Assembly: GCA_016786845.1 (NCBI GenBank)
Contig: JAEUVB010000015.1
Coordinates: 124,001-188,000, forward strand
DNA from: Chitinophagaceae bacterium
GTDB lineage: Bacteria; Bacteroidota; Bacteroidia; Chitinophagales; Chitinophagaceae
Direction of reading: 5' to 3'
DNA: 64,000 bases
The position numbers and the translations under genes are program-made. This document shows, piece after piece, positions 7,683 to 16,390 of the stretch. A model generated the notes under the pieces. That model did no database searches. It saw only the letters and a program-made list of their open reading frames with translations, and was not told the origin of the DNA. Position 1 is the first letter of the stretch. Each line of letters starts with the position of its first letter.

Positions 7683-9340
7683 TTTTTTCGGTTCAAAAAC
7701 ATTTCAAATTCTGCCAGAGACAATGAACTCAAATTAGAAGCTGGAGTCAACATGCCTTTTTGTGCACACATGACGCCATAACGCACATCATCAATCCCGC
7801 TGGTTTTATGTGCATCGGGATTAATCGACAACATCACACCGGCCTCAGCCGCGCTTTGTATCCATGTCCAATCGATATCCAATCTTCGGGGATTCGCATT
7901 AATTTCCAATACAACATCATGCTTTTTACATGCTTCAATCAGCACAGGATAATTCAATGGATAACCTTTGCGGCTCAGAAGTAGCCGGCCGGAAGCATGC
8001 CCCAATATGCGAACGGCGGGGTGTTGAACAGCCGTCAAAATTCTTTGCATGGCTCTTTCCTCAGTCATCTTTAAATTCTGATGGACGGATGCAATGACCA
8101 AATCAAAACTGTTCAAAACATCATCGTCATAATCCAGTCGGCCATCATTTAAAATATCACATTCGATGGATTTGAAAATTTTAAAGGGGGCTAATTTTTC
8201 GTTTAGAAGATTGATCTCTTCCTGTTGTTGTTTGATTCGTTCAACAGAAAGGCCATTCGCATAAAATGAACTCACCGAATGGTCGCTCATGACCAAATAT
8301 TCATAGCCTCTGTCTATGCAAGCTTGTGCCATTTCAGCAATGCTATGCTCTCCGTCACTCCAGGTGCTGTGGTTATGAATAATACCTCTGATGTCTTTTA
8401 TTTGAATTAACGGAAGGATCTTATTCAACTTCGCAGTCGTTAGATGACGGGCATCTTCACGCAAACACGGTAACATAAGCGGTAAGCCTGCCTCTTGAAA
8501 AATTCCACGATCAGATTGATTCAAATTGATATTCGGAAAAGCATCTTTGAATGATGATAAAAATTCAGATGAACAAGATGATTCAAAAATCCGCTGATCG
8601 AATATGCGATCATCCACACAATGTATTTTCAAGCGGACCGCTTCATGCAAGAGATAATGCAGTTGATCTTCTTCTGATTTTTCTAAGCTGATCTCTGTAA
8701 GTTCTTTCAAGGTTTGTTCTACGCTTTCAACATCCCCACAAATCACCCATTCCAGTTCATCTACAATATCACATTGACGAAGAAAGGACCCGGTCAAAGA
8801 AATATTCTCCTCACCGAAATAATTTGCGAGGATATCATGAAATTGTTCCGCTGTCTTTTCAATCGCCGCATATAAATGTCGTTGTTGATTGGAAAAATAA
8901 AATTCAAGCGCTTCACGAATGCTTTCCTGCGATTTTTCACCAAATCCTTTATAATGTATCAGCCTGTTTTCGTCACAGGCATAGAGCAATTCTCCGGGTG
9001 ATTCTATACCCAGTTCATGCCATATGGTAGCTATTTTTTTGGGACCTATCCCTTTGATTTTTAATAGCTCTAAAATCCCGGCCGGGGTTTTTTCTATGAG
9101 CGTATTGAGTGCTTCCAGTTCACCCGTTTCGAGGATCTCGATTATTTTTTTAGCGGTACTGTCGCCGATGCCTTTAAGGCCTGCGATATCTTCACGTGCA
9201 CAAGTGGCCAGTTCCACCGGTAATCGGTCAATTTGAAAGGCTGCATTGGCATAAGACTTAGACTTAAAACTATTTTCTCCGTGAATATCCATCAGTTTAG
9301 ACAGCAAAGAGAATACATCGGAAATCGCACGGTTGATCAT
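7679..9340 (-). CDS. polX: PolX-type DNA polymerase/PHP exonuclease with a degenerate polymerase site
   Basis: A 553-residue family X protein. The N-terminal helix-hairpin-helix regions (LKGIGDSTAKKI near 55, IKGIGPKKI near 95, YKGFGEKS near 130) are intact and should bind gapped DNA. The polymerase palm is abnormal: the signature GS-x-RR...DxD appears as GSFLRQ...VDELEWV (184-199), so the paired metal-binding aspartates are missing. The C-terminal PHP nuclease domain keeps its metal ligands: HNH 322-324, D353/H354, E393, H420, H448, D509 and H511. The protein is therefore more likely a 3'-5' exonuclease or AP-type nuclease than a working polymerase. Its ATG overlaps the zapA stop (ATGA), so the two are co-translated. 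Confidence 0.88.
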   Translation of the reverse strand: MINRAISDVFSLLSKLMDIHGENSFKSKSYANAAFQIDRLPVELATCAREDIAGLKGIGDSTAKKIIEILETGELEALNTLIEKTPAGILELLKIKGIGPKKIATIWHELGIESPGELLYACDENRLIHYKGFGEKSQESIREALEFYFSNQQRHLYAAIEKTAEQFHDILANYFGEENISLTGSFLRQCDIVDELEWVICGDVESVEQTLKELTEISLEKSEEDQLHYLLHEAVRLKIHCVDDRIFDQRIFESSCSSEFLSSFKDAFPNINLNQSDRGIFQEAGLPLMLPCLREDARHLTTAKLNKILPLIQIKDIRGIIHNHSTWSDGEHSIAEMAQACIDRGYEYLVMSDHSVSSFYANGLSVERIKQQQEEINLLNEKLAPFKIFKSIECDILNDGRLDYDDDVLNSFDLVIASVHQNLKMTEERAMQRILTAVQHPAVRILGHASGRLLLSRKGYPLNYPVLIEACKKHDVVLEINANPRRLDIDWTWIQSAAEAGVMLSINPDAHKTSGIDDVRYGVMCAQKGMLTPASNLSSLSLAEFEMFLNRKN

Positions 9341-9618
9341 GAATCGAGTAATTGATTGAGGGCTTCGAGTTGCTTCATTATTTTGGTATCATCTACAGCT
9401 GCCGTTGGAGCCGGAGCCTGTGCCGATGTCAAATGGTCAATTAAGGTCATCGCCATGTAATCCTGCTCGTCACGACCGGGGAAATTGGATTTGAATTCGG
9501 TAATTTTTTCACCAATTTCTTTGGTAATTCTTCGCACAGTTTCTTCGTGCTCAGGTGCCACCCTTATTTTATAACTCCGGTTACAGAGTTTGATCATGAT
9601 TGGAACTTGCTCGCTCAT
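9337..9618 (-). CDS. zapA: Cell division protein ZapA
   Basis: A 93-residue ZapA-like protein, expected to bind and bundle FtsZ filaments at the division ring. The family pattern is visible: an N-terminal beta strand region (IMIKLCNRSYKIRVAPEHEE) and then a long helix with the DEQDYMAMTLIDHLT segment and a C-terminal leucine-rich coiled coil. I chose MSEQVP at 9618; the frame runs on upstream for 40 codons, but that extension is Arg-rich and unlike the family. It precedes polX with a 4-base overlap, an arrangement I regard as an operon. Confidence 0.88.
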   Translation of the reverse strand: MSEQVPIMIKLCNRSYKIRVAPEHEETVRRITKEIGEKITEFKSNFPGRDEQDYMAMTLIDHLTSAQAPAPTAAVDDTKIMKQLEALNQLLDS

Positions 9619-9747
9619 CATTTTAAAATTATGCCTAAAAATAGCTAAAAATGACATATCCATGACTATTTTCGTGGCCTGCTGCAAACGAAGACTATCC
9701 CTGCGGCGTCTTAAGAGAGATTTAAAAACAAAACTCAATATTTAATT

Positions 9748-11538
9748 ATGAAAAAGAATGTACTTGTATGGCTCATGGCCATGGCGCTGATTGGAACAGG
9801 ATTGATGCAGTCGTGCCGAAACAAATTTGATTATATCGATGGCACGGCCACCATTTACGACAATAGTAAAACTGTTGTTGCATCGGTATATGGTATCGTT
9901 ACAGATGACGCCGGGATGCCGGTAGAAAATGCCGATGTCAGCACCGGAGGTTATAGCACACAAACAGATGCAAACGGTGTTTTCTATTTCAATAATATCA
10001 CCACACCTGAACACAATACCAGTGTTAAAGTGATCAAAGCCGGATACTTTACCGGGTTCAGATCTTTAATGGTAAAGGCGGGCGACAAACATCAGCTTCG
10101 TTTAGCCTTGCTGAAAAAAGATAATCCTCAAAATTTCATGGGTGCCAGTGGTGGTACCATCAGTACCGGTACCGGTTTAAGCATCACCTTTCCTGCAGCA
10201 GGTGTCGTTAATAAAGCGACCGGAACACCTTATTATGGTCAGGTGTTTGTTTATGCCAAAAGAATTGATCCAACTACTGAATTAGGACTTAACTCCATGC
10301 CGGGCGATCTGCGTGGGGTACGTACTTCATCCGAAGAGCGTTTACTCGTTTCTTATGGTATGATGGTCGCAGAATTATATGATGCCAGCGGTAATGCTTT
10401 ACAAATGGCCGATCAGCAAGAAGCAACCATTACCTTGGATGTGCCGGTATCTATGGCCGGGGCAGCTCCTGCGTCAATTCCATTATGGTATTTTGATGAA
10501 GTGAAAGGAATCTGGGTTGAACAAGGAAATGCTTTGTTACAAGGAAATAAATATATAGGAAAAGTGAAGCATTTCAGTTTTTGGAATTGTGATACGCCGG
10601 AGGCAGCTATTCAATTGGAAATGACTTTGATCGATCAGAATGGAAATCCATTAAGTGGTTATCAGGTAAAGTTGACAAATACCGCCAATGGTGATACACG
10701 TTATGGTATGACCAATTCTTCAGGATGGGTTGGCGGATTGTGCTATCCTAATGCTACCCTCACGATGACTGTATATGCGAATAATGTATGCGGTACCATC
10801 GCTTTATATTCTCAAACGGTTACAACCAGTGGTGCCGCTCAGAATCTTGGCAATATTACCATCAACTTGGCAGCACTTTCATCTTCTACCGTTTCCGGAA
10901 CGGTTTTGGATTGTGCAGGAGCAAGTTTGTCAAACAGCAGTGTGGTCATCATGCCTTATGGTATCATAGTGACCCCTAATGCATTGGGTCAATTTAGTTA
11001 TAGTTTCCCATGTACCCCAACCACACCGGTTACCGTTTATGCTTATGATTTAAGCAATAATGTGTATGGCTCCATGTCGACCACTTTAATATCCGGTGCC
11101 AATAACTTAGGAAGTATCAGTGCTTGCGGAAATGTGACACCGTTCTTGAATATCACCCTTACCAATACCGTTACGAGTATTTCTGCTACCAAAAATTTCT
11201 TATCTCCTTCTGATAATGTAATGGCAAGTTTGGATTCCTTGGGAGGCAATCCATTCTCAAATATTCAAGCCAATTCTTTAGGCGGCAGCAATGCATACGT
11301 TTATATGCAAGCGTCCGACTCTACTGTGGGTACGCATACCGTCAATTCGGCCTATATGTTCGGCATTGGTACTTTCTCTGATACTCAATTTACCATTAAT
11401 TCAGGGAATGTAACCTATACCAGCTTCCCACTCTTCCCGGGTGATGTGATCGGTTCATTTACTTTGAATTTGACCGGTAATCCAAGTGGAAATACCTATA
11501 CTGCGACCGGTAATTTCCGAGCGCCAAGAAATAACTAA
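9748..11538 (+). CDS. Surface lipoprotein with carboxypeptidase regulatory-like domain
   Basis: A 596-residue predicted lipoprotein. Residues 1-23 are a signal peptide ending in a lipobox-like LMQSC, so cysteine 23 should be lipidated by the Lgt/LspA pathway (lspA is at about 56 kb). Residues 45-115 form a carboxypeptidase regulatory-like beta sandwich (VYGIVTDDAGMPVENADVST...GYFTG), the fold common in SusC- and CnaB-type proteins. The rest is a chain of Thr/Ser/Asn-rich beta domains, with another Cna-like unit near 290-340 and a repeat of the theme near 385-450. There is no T9SS sorting domain. Function is unknown; a role in surface binding is inference. Confidence 0.75.
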   Translation: MKKNVLVWLMAMALIGTGLMQSCRNKFDYIDGTATIYDNSKTVVASVYGIVTDDAGMPVENADVSTGGYSTQTDANGVFYFNNITTPEHNTSVKVIKAGYFTGFRSLMVKAGDKHQLRLALLKKDNPQNFMGASGGTISTGTGLSITFPAAGVVNKATGTPYYGQVFVYAKRIDPTTELGLNSMPGDLRGVRTSSEERLLVSYGMMVAELYDASGNALQMADQQEATITLDVPVSMAGAAPASIPLWYFDEVKGIWVEQGNALLQGNKYIGKVKHFSFWNCDTPEAAIQLEMTLIDQNGNPLSGYQVKLTNTANGDTRYGMTNSSGWVGGLCYPNATLTMTVYANNVCGTIALYSQTVTTSGAAQNLGNITINLAALSSSTVSGTVLDCAGASLSNSSVVIMPYGIIVTPNALGQFSYSFPCTPTTPVTVYAYDLSNNVYGSMSTTLISGANNLGSISACGNVTPFLNITLTNTVTSISATKNFLSPSDNVMASLDSLGGNPFSNIQANSLGGSNAYVYMQASDSTVGTHTVNSAYMFGIGTFSDTQFTINSGNVTYTSFPLFPGDVIGSFTLNLTGNPSGNTYTATGNFRAPRNN

Positions 11539-11557
11539 ATTCTAAATACGATGATAT

Positions 11558-11587
11558 AAAAACCGTCCTCATGCAGGGCGGTTTTTT
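11558..11587 (+). terminator. Rho-independent terminator
   Basis: AAAACCGTCC pairs with GGGCGGTTTT (one wobble) and is followed by seven Ts, 20 bases after the lipoprotein stop codon. Confidence 0.85.
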
Positions 11588-11642
11588 TATGCATAGGTTT
11601 TTTCGGGCCTAAACCCGCTGATTCCAAACAATTATTTATTGC

Positions 11643-11650
11643 TACATTTG
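11643..11650 (+). promoter_or_regulatory. Putative -7 element TACATTTG for ileS
   Basis: Exact match to TAnnTTTG, 22 bases before the ileS ATG. A clear TTTG -33 box is not seen at the proper distance, so confidence rests on the -7 box and position. Confidence 0.5.
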
Positions 11651-11672
11651 CAGCCATTTTTTACTATCTATT

Positions 11673-14600
11673 ATGTCCGATCAGAAATATTTTATACCCA
11701 AACAATTACACCTGCCGACCATAGAAGCAGAGATCCTGAAACATTGGCAGGAGAAGGCCATGTTTGAACAGAGTGTGCAAATTCGGGAAGGTGCCAAGCC
11801 TTTTGTTTTCTTTGAAGGCCCACCCAGTGCGAACGGGATGCCGGGTATACATCATGTCATTTCCCGTACCCTGAAAGATCTCGTCTGTCGGTATAAAACC
11901 ATGCAAGGGTTTCAGGTCAATCGTAAAGCCGGCTGGGATACGCATGGATTACCCATTGAATTGGGAGTAGAAAAGGAATTAGGGATTACCAAGGAAGATA
12001 TCGGCAAAAAAATCACGGTAGAGGAATACAACCGTAAATGCCGTGAAGCCGTTAGTCGGTTTAAAGATAAATGGGATGATATCACTCAAAAAATGGGCTA
12101 TTGGGTCGACCTAAATGATCCTTATGTGACCTACGAAAATAACTATATCGAGTCGCTTTGGTGGTGTCTGAAAACATTATATACGAAAGGGTATCTCTAT
12201 AAGAGTGTATCTATTCAACCATATTCACCGGCAGCCGGTACCGGCCTCAGCAGCCATGAACTCAACCAGCCCGGTTGCTATAAAGATGTGCGTGATACAA
12301 GTGCTACAGTCCTGTTTCGAATCAAAGCAGATCAAACTTTGCCCATAGAACAGGATGAAGTCGGAGCTGCTATCAAATTGGGTCATGTTTATTTTATGGC
12401 CTGGACGACAACACCCTGGACCTTGCCGTCTAATTTGGGATTGACCGTGGGAGGGAATATCAACTATGTCCTGGTGAAAACCCTGAATCCTTATACCCAT
12501 CAATTACAATATGTGATTCTTGCTGAAGCTTTACTCTTGAAATACTTTAAATCGGAAGGTGAGGGTCTGGACATGGATACCTTTACACCGGAATCAAAAA
12601 TCATTCCCTATCAAGTACTCGGATTGTTCAAAGGGGGCGAACTGGAAGGATTGCGCTACAATCAATTATTGCCCTTCGAAAGTAATAAGCCCGAACTCAG
12701 CGGCGGAGACCCCTTCCGTGTGGTATGCGGTGATTTTGTGACCACGGAAGACGGTACCGGTATCGTACATACTGCCCCGGCTTTTGGTGCGGATGATTAT
12801 AAAGTGGGACAAAAAAATAATCTGGGCATTGTTACCCTTGTTGATCGTGAAGGAAAATTCATAGACGGCACCGGAGAATATAGTGGCCGATATGTCAAGA
12901 ACTATAAAGACGAAAAAGATTATCAGGATGTCAATGTCGATATCAGTGTGCAATTGAAAAAAGACGGGCTGGCCTTTAAAGTTGAAAAGTACGAACACAG
13001 TTATCCGCATTGCTGGCGTACCGATAAACCCATCATCTATTATCCTCTCGATGCCTGGTTTATCCGCACGACTGCCGTGAAAGATCGAATGGTGGAACTC
13101 AATCAAACCATCAATTGGAAACCCAAAGCCACCGGCGAAGGCCGCTTCGGTAATTGGCTCGAAAATATGGTAGATTGGAATCTGAGTCGTAGCCGCTATT
13201 GGGGTACCCCGCTTCCGGTTTGGCGCAGTGAAGATGGTACGGAAGAAGTTTGCTGCGGAAGTATCGAAGAAATAAAATCCATGCTCCACGAAGACAGTCC
13301 GGAGAAAGATTTGAAAGATGTTCATAAGCCCTATATCGATCAGGTGATTTTGAAATCGCCGACAGGACAAAAAATGTTTCGCGAACCCGATCTGATCGAT
13401 GTATGGTTCGACAGTGGCGCCATGCCTTATGCGCAGTGGCATTATCCGTTTGAAAACAAAGGCATGGTCGATGAACTAAAAGCCTTCCCGGCAGATTTTA
13501 TAGCTGAAGGTGTCGATCAAACCCGTGGTTGGTTTTATACCCTGCATGCCCTGGGTGTTTTGTTGTTCGATTCGGTAGCTTACAAGGCCGTTGTTTCTAA
13601 TGGACTGGTCCTGGATAAGAACGGGAATAAAATGAGTAAGCGTCTCGGAAATGTCGTCGATCCGTTTGAGACCATCAATCAATTCGGAGCCGATGCTACA
13701 CGTTGGTACCTCATTACCAATGCCTCACCGTGGGACAGTCTGAAATTTGACATGGAAGGCATTAAAGAAGTCCAACGTAAACTATTCAATACCCTTTTTA
13801 ATACTTATAGCTTCTTTTCCCTCTATGCCAATGTAGATGGTTTTGCCCACAAGGAAGACTATATCCCGGTGGCTCAAAGACCCGAAATAGACCGTTGGAT
13901 TCTTTCCTCTCTCAATACCTTGATCGGGGAAGTAACAGCCTACCTCGATGATTTTGAACCGACTAAGGCCGGCAGGGCGATCGATGAATTTGTAGATGAA
14001 CATTTAAGCAATTGGTATGTAAGACTTTGTCGTCGCCGGTTTTGGAAAGGGGAGTACGAGCAGGATAAAATCTCTGCTTATCAAACCTTATATGAGTGTA
14101 TGATTGTATTAAGTAAACTCATCGCTCCGGTTTCTCCTTTCTTTAGCGATTGGTTGTATACCCAACTGAATGCGGTTACCGGTCGTGAAAATCTTGCCTC
14201 GGTCCATTTGGCCGATTTTCCTGTAGCGAATACAGAGATCATGGATCAGGATTTGGAAGACCGTATGAAAATTGCTCAGGATGCCTCTTCGCTACTCTTG
14301 TCTTTGCGCAAAAAAGCAAATATCAAAGTTCGTCAGCCTTTGCAGAAAGCCTTGATCCCGGCACTGGACCAGAAAATCAGAGATCATGTGCGTGCCATCG
14401 AGGACATTATTAAAAGCGAAGTCAACATTAAAGAAATCGAGCTGATCGATGCCAATAATAATATCATTACCAAGAAGATCAAGGCCAATTTCAAAACGTT
14501 GGGAAGTAAGATGGGCCCCTTAATGAAATCTGTAGCAGCTAAAATTGGTGAGTTTGGTGCAGATCAAATCCTGAAGCTCGAGCAACATGGTGAGATCGGG

Positions 14601-14990
14601 ATCGATTTAGGTGATCAAAATGTTACTATTCTTTTGAGTGATGTGGAGATTAGCTCCGATGATGTGCCCGGATTTTTGGTAGCGTCGAAGGGAGCGCTTA
14701 CAGTGGCCCTCGACATTACCATCCCAGAAGCCTTGTTGGAAGAGGGCCTTGCACGTGAATTCGTCAATCGTGTTCAAAAAATTCGTAAGGACAATGAATT
14801 TGCCCTCACCGATCGCATCGATGTAGTCGTGGCTGAGCATGAATTGTTAAAAAATGCCCTGAATCATTTTAATTCCTATATTTGCAGCGAAATTTTGGCT
14901 GATAGTTTAGTTTTTTCCCCTGAAATCCTTGATGGGACTGAAATTGAGGTCAATGAACAAATCCTGAAAGTACAGATTACCAAAAAATAA
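11673..14990 (+). CDS. ileS: Isoleucyl-tRNA synthetase
   Basis: Class I aminoacyl-tRNA synthetase charging tRNA-Ile, 1105 residues, cytoplasmic. The HIGH signature is present as PGIHH (57-61), followed by GWDTHGLP; the KMSKS signature is KMSKR near residue 654. The large CP1 editing domain lies between them (TTTPWTLPSNLGL and GTGIVHTAPAFGADDY). The anticodon-binding domain follows, and there is a long C-terminal extension but no zinc-ribbon cysteines like those of the shorter bacterial form. Length and the missing ribbon place it with the longer, eukaryote-like IleRS type, which in other bacteria is less sensitive to mupirocin; that property is inferred from family, not seen. A DksA-like gene follows after 5 bases. 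Confidence 0.97.
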   Translation: MSDQKYFIPKQLHLPTIEAEILKHWQEKAMFEQSVQIREGAKPFVFFEGPPSANGMPGIHHVISRTLKDLVCRYKTMQGFQVNRKAGWDTHGLPIELGVEKELGITKEDIGKKITVEEYNRKCREAVSRFKDKWDDITQKMGYWVDLNDPYVTYENNYIESLWWCLKTLYTKGYLYKSVSIQPYSPAAGTGLSSHELNQPGCYKDVRDTSATVLFRIKADQTLPIEQDEVGAAIKLGHVYFMAWTTTPWTLPSNLGLTVGGNINYVLVKTLNPYTHQLQYVILAEALLLKYFKSEGEGLDMDTFTPESKIIPYQVLGLFKGGELEGLRYNQLLPFESNKPELSGGDPFRVVCGDFVTTEDGTGIVHTAPAFGADDYKVGQKNNLGIVTLVDREGKFIDGTGEYSGRYVKNYKDEKDYQDVNVDISVQLKKDGLAFKVEKYEHSYPHCWRTDKPIIYYPLDAWFIRTTAVKDRMVELNQTINWKPKATGEGRFGNWLENMVDWNLSRSRYWGTPLPVWRSEDGTEEVCCGSIEEIKSMLHEDSPEKDLKDVHKPYIDQVILKSPTGQKMFREPDLIDVWFDSGAMPYAQWHYPFENKGMVDELKAFPADFIAEGVDQTRGWFYTLHALGVLLFDSVAYKAVVSNGLVLDKNGNKMSKRLGNVVDPFETINQFGADATRWYLITNASPWDSLKFDMEGIKEVQRKLFNTLFNTYSFFSLYANVDGFAHKEDYIPVAQRPEIDRWILSSLNTLIGEVTAYLDDFEPTKAGRAIDEFVDEHLSNWYVRLCRRRFWKGEYEQDKISAYQTLYECMIVLSKLIAPVSPFFSDWLYTQLNAVTGRENLASVHLADFPVANTEIMDQDLEDRMKIAQDASSLLLSLRKKANIKVRQPLQKALIPALDQKIRDHVRAIEDIIKSEVNIKEIELIDANNNIITKKIKANFKTLGSKMGPLMKSVAAKIGEFGADQILKLEQHGEIGIDLGDQNVTILLSDVEISSDDVPGFLVASKGALTVALDITIPEALLEEGLAREFVNRVQKIRKDNEFALTDRIDVVVAEHELLKNALNHFNSYICSEILADSLVFSPEILDGTEIEVNEQILKVQITKK

Positions 14991-14995
14991 TAGCT

Positions 14996-16180
14996 ATGGC
15001 TACGAAGAAAAAACCAGCCCCGAAAGCAGCACCTAAGGCCGTTGCAAAAGCACCGGCAAAACCGGCAGCAAAAGCTGCGGCTAAAAAACCGGCAGCGAAA
15101 GCACCGGCAAAACCTGCTGCAAAACCAACACCTAAACCAGTAGCAAAAAAACCTGCCACTAAAGCACCTGCAAAACCGGCACCAAAGTCTCCGGCAAAGC
15201 CTGCTGCTAAGCCGGTATCCAAATCAGCCGCTAAAAAACCGGCACCTAAAGCGCCAACTAAACCGGCAGCAAAAGCACCGGCAAAACCTGCTGCGAAGGT
15301 AGCCGCTAAGCCTGTTGCAAAAGCAGCTGCGAAACCCGCTGCAAAGACTCCGGCTAAGCCTGCAGCAAAAGCACCTGCGAAACCTGCTGCCAAAGCCGCC
15401 GCAAAAGCACCGGCAAAACCTGCAGCTAAAGTTGCCCCTAAAGCACCTGCAAAGCCTGCAGCCAAGGTAGCACCTAAGGCTACTCCAAAACCTGCAGCTA
15501 AACCTGAGCCTAAAGTAGCACCCAAGCCTGCGCCGGTAGCCAAACCTGCCGCCAAAAGCACATCAAAAAAATCGGCCCCTTCGAAGACTATCATTACCAG
15601 TACATCGGTAGCTTTTCCTAAAAAGTCCGATGTGTTCAAGACCAACACCTTCGGTGCTTCGAACTTGAAGAATGAAAATGGCAAAGTGATCGCCCATCGA
15701 AAGACGGCCGATATGAAGCGCAGACCAAACGATACCTCAGACATCAAAAAATATCAACCCGAACAAACCCGATCCATTTTAGATAACGTGCCCGTGAGTA
15801 ATAATTTAAGCTACAGATACAGTGATGAAGACCTGTCCGAATTCAGAGATTTAATTATGCGTAAGCTGGAAACAGCCAAAGCCGAATTGCATTATCTGCA
15901 AGGCGTGATCATGCGTAAGGATGAAGGCGGAACGGAAGATACTGAAAATAAATATCAAAATATTGAAGACGGAAGTGCTTCCATGGATCGTGAACAATAC
16001 AATCAAATGGCGAGCCGTCAAATCAATTTCATTTCGCATCTCGAACAAGCCCTGATGCGTATTGAAAACAAAACCTATGGTATTTGCCGTGTCACCGGTA
16101 AGCTCATCGATAAGGCCCGCCTCCGCGCTGTACCTCATGCTACTTTGAGCATGGAAGCCAAGAGTGCCTCTAAGAATTAA
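14996..16180 (+). CDS. DksA/TraR-like protein with long Lys/Ala/Pro-rich (histone H1-like) N-terminal tail
   Basis: A 394-residue two-part protein. Residues 1 to about 200 are almost only Lys, Ala and Pro in irregular repeats of the type KAPAKPAAK, resembling the tails of eukaryotic H1 and bacterial AlgP/Hc1-like proteins, and likely bind DNA non-specifically. Residues about 265-394 are a DksA/TraR-like helical hairpin plus the region where the C4 zinc finger normally sits (YGICRVTGKLIDKARLRAVPHATLS). Only one of the four zinc cysteines remains, as in the Bacteroidota version of this family as I remember it. DksA-type proteins bind in the RNA polymerase secondary channel. It lies 5 bases after ileS, so co-transcription is likely, and ends in a strong terminator. 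Confidence 0.85.
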   Translation: MATKKKPAPKAAPKAVAKAPAKPAAKAAAKKPAAKAPAKPAAKPTPKPVAKKPATKAPAKPAPKSPAKPAAKPVSKSAAKKPAPKAPTKPAAKAPAKPAAKVAAKPVAKAAAKPAAKTPAKPAAKAPAKPAAKAAAKAPAKPAAKVAPKAPAKPAAKVAPKATPKPAAKPEPKVAPKPAPVAKPAAKSTSKKSAPSKTIITSTSVAFPKKSDVFKTNTFGASNLKNENGKVIAHRKTADMKRRPNDTSDIKKYQPEQTRSILDNVPVSNNLSYRYSDEDLSEFRDLIMRKLETAKAELHYLQGVIMRKDEGGTEDTENKYQNIEDGSASMDREQYNQMASRQINFISHLEQALMRIENKTYGICRVTGKLIDKARLRAVPHATLSMEAKSASKN

Positions 16181-16197
16181 TCATAATCTTATTCTAT

Positions 16198-16227
16198 AAA
16201 AAATGCCGGTTACGCCGGCATTTTTTT
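16198..16227 (+). terminator. Rho-independent terminator of the ileS operon
   Basis: ATGCCGG (16203-16209) pairs perfectly with CCGGCAT (16215-16221), flanked by an A run on the left and seven Ts on the right. It may work in both directions. Confidence 0.9.
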
Positions 16228-16354
16228 ATGGGTATAATTCTCTTAAGGTCATTCTACCTACAAAATCAACACGCCCCACTTCATACCCGGTGTCTATATC
16301 GTGAAAACCAAGAATGGCCATACCATCAAACTCATAATCCGAAAGTAAAATCAT
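16226..16354 (-). CDS. Possible small 42-residue protein, unknown
   Basis: An ATG-started minus-strand frame of 42 codons between the ileS operon terminator and the large T9SS gene. Its product begins MILLSDYEFDGMAILGFHD and ends RMTLRELYP. The amino-acid mix is protein-like, balanced between hydrophobic and charged residues, and an in-frame TAG precedes it. Against it: the stop codon lies in the T run of the terminator, no promoter is seen, and the frame could be the remnant of a longer gene. I recognise no family. Confidence 0.3.
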   Translation of the reverse strand: MILLSDYEFDGMAILGFHDIDTGYEVGRVDFVGRMTLRELYP

Positions 16355-16368
16355 CCGTCTTAATACCT

Positions 16369-16388
16369 AGTACTTAGTACTAAGTACT
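16369..16388. repeat. Perfect 20-bp palindrome of AGTACT units
   Basis: AGTACTTAGTACTAAGTACT is identical to its own reverse complement. It lies 2 bases beyond the stop codon of the 16391-20347 gene. A degenerate relative (TTAGTACTT...TTAAGTACTAA) lies at 33641-33671, abutting the dnaA stop. Confidence 0.7.
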
Positions 16389-16390
16389 TC

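Noticed and set aside
9619..9747. 6S-like small RNA next to zapA
   Set aside because: The gap is only about 130 bases and shows only a weak AAGAC...GTCTT stem, too little for a 6S fold.
12666..13442. 258-codon minus-strand frame inside ileS
   Set aside because: Antisense shadow of the synthetase, whose motifs run on both sides of it.
14977..15747. 256-codon minus-strand frame, Ala/Gly/Phe-rich
   Set aside because: It is the antisense shadow of the Lys/Ala/Pro repeat; low-complexity composition without stops explains its length.
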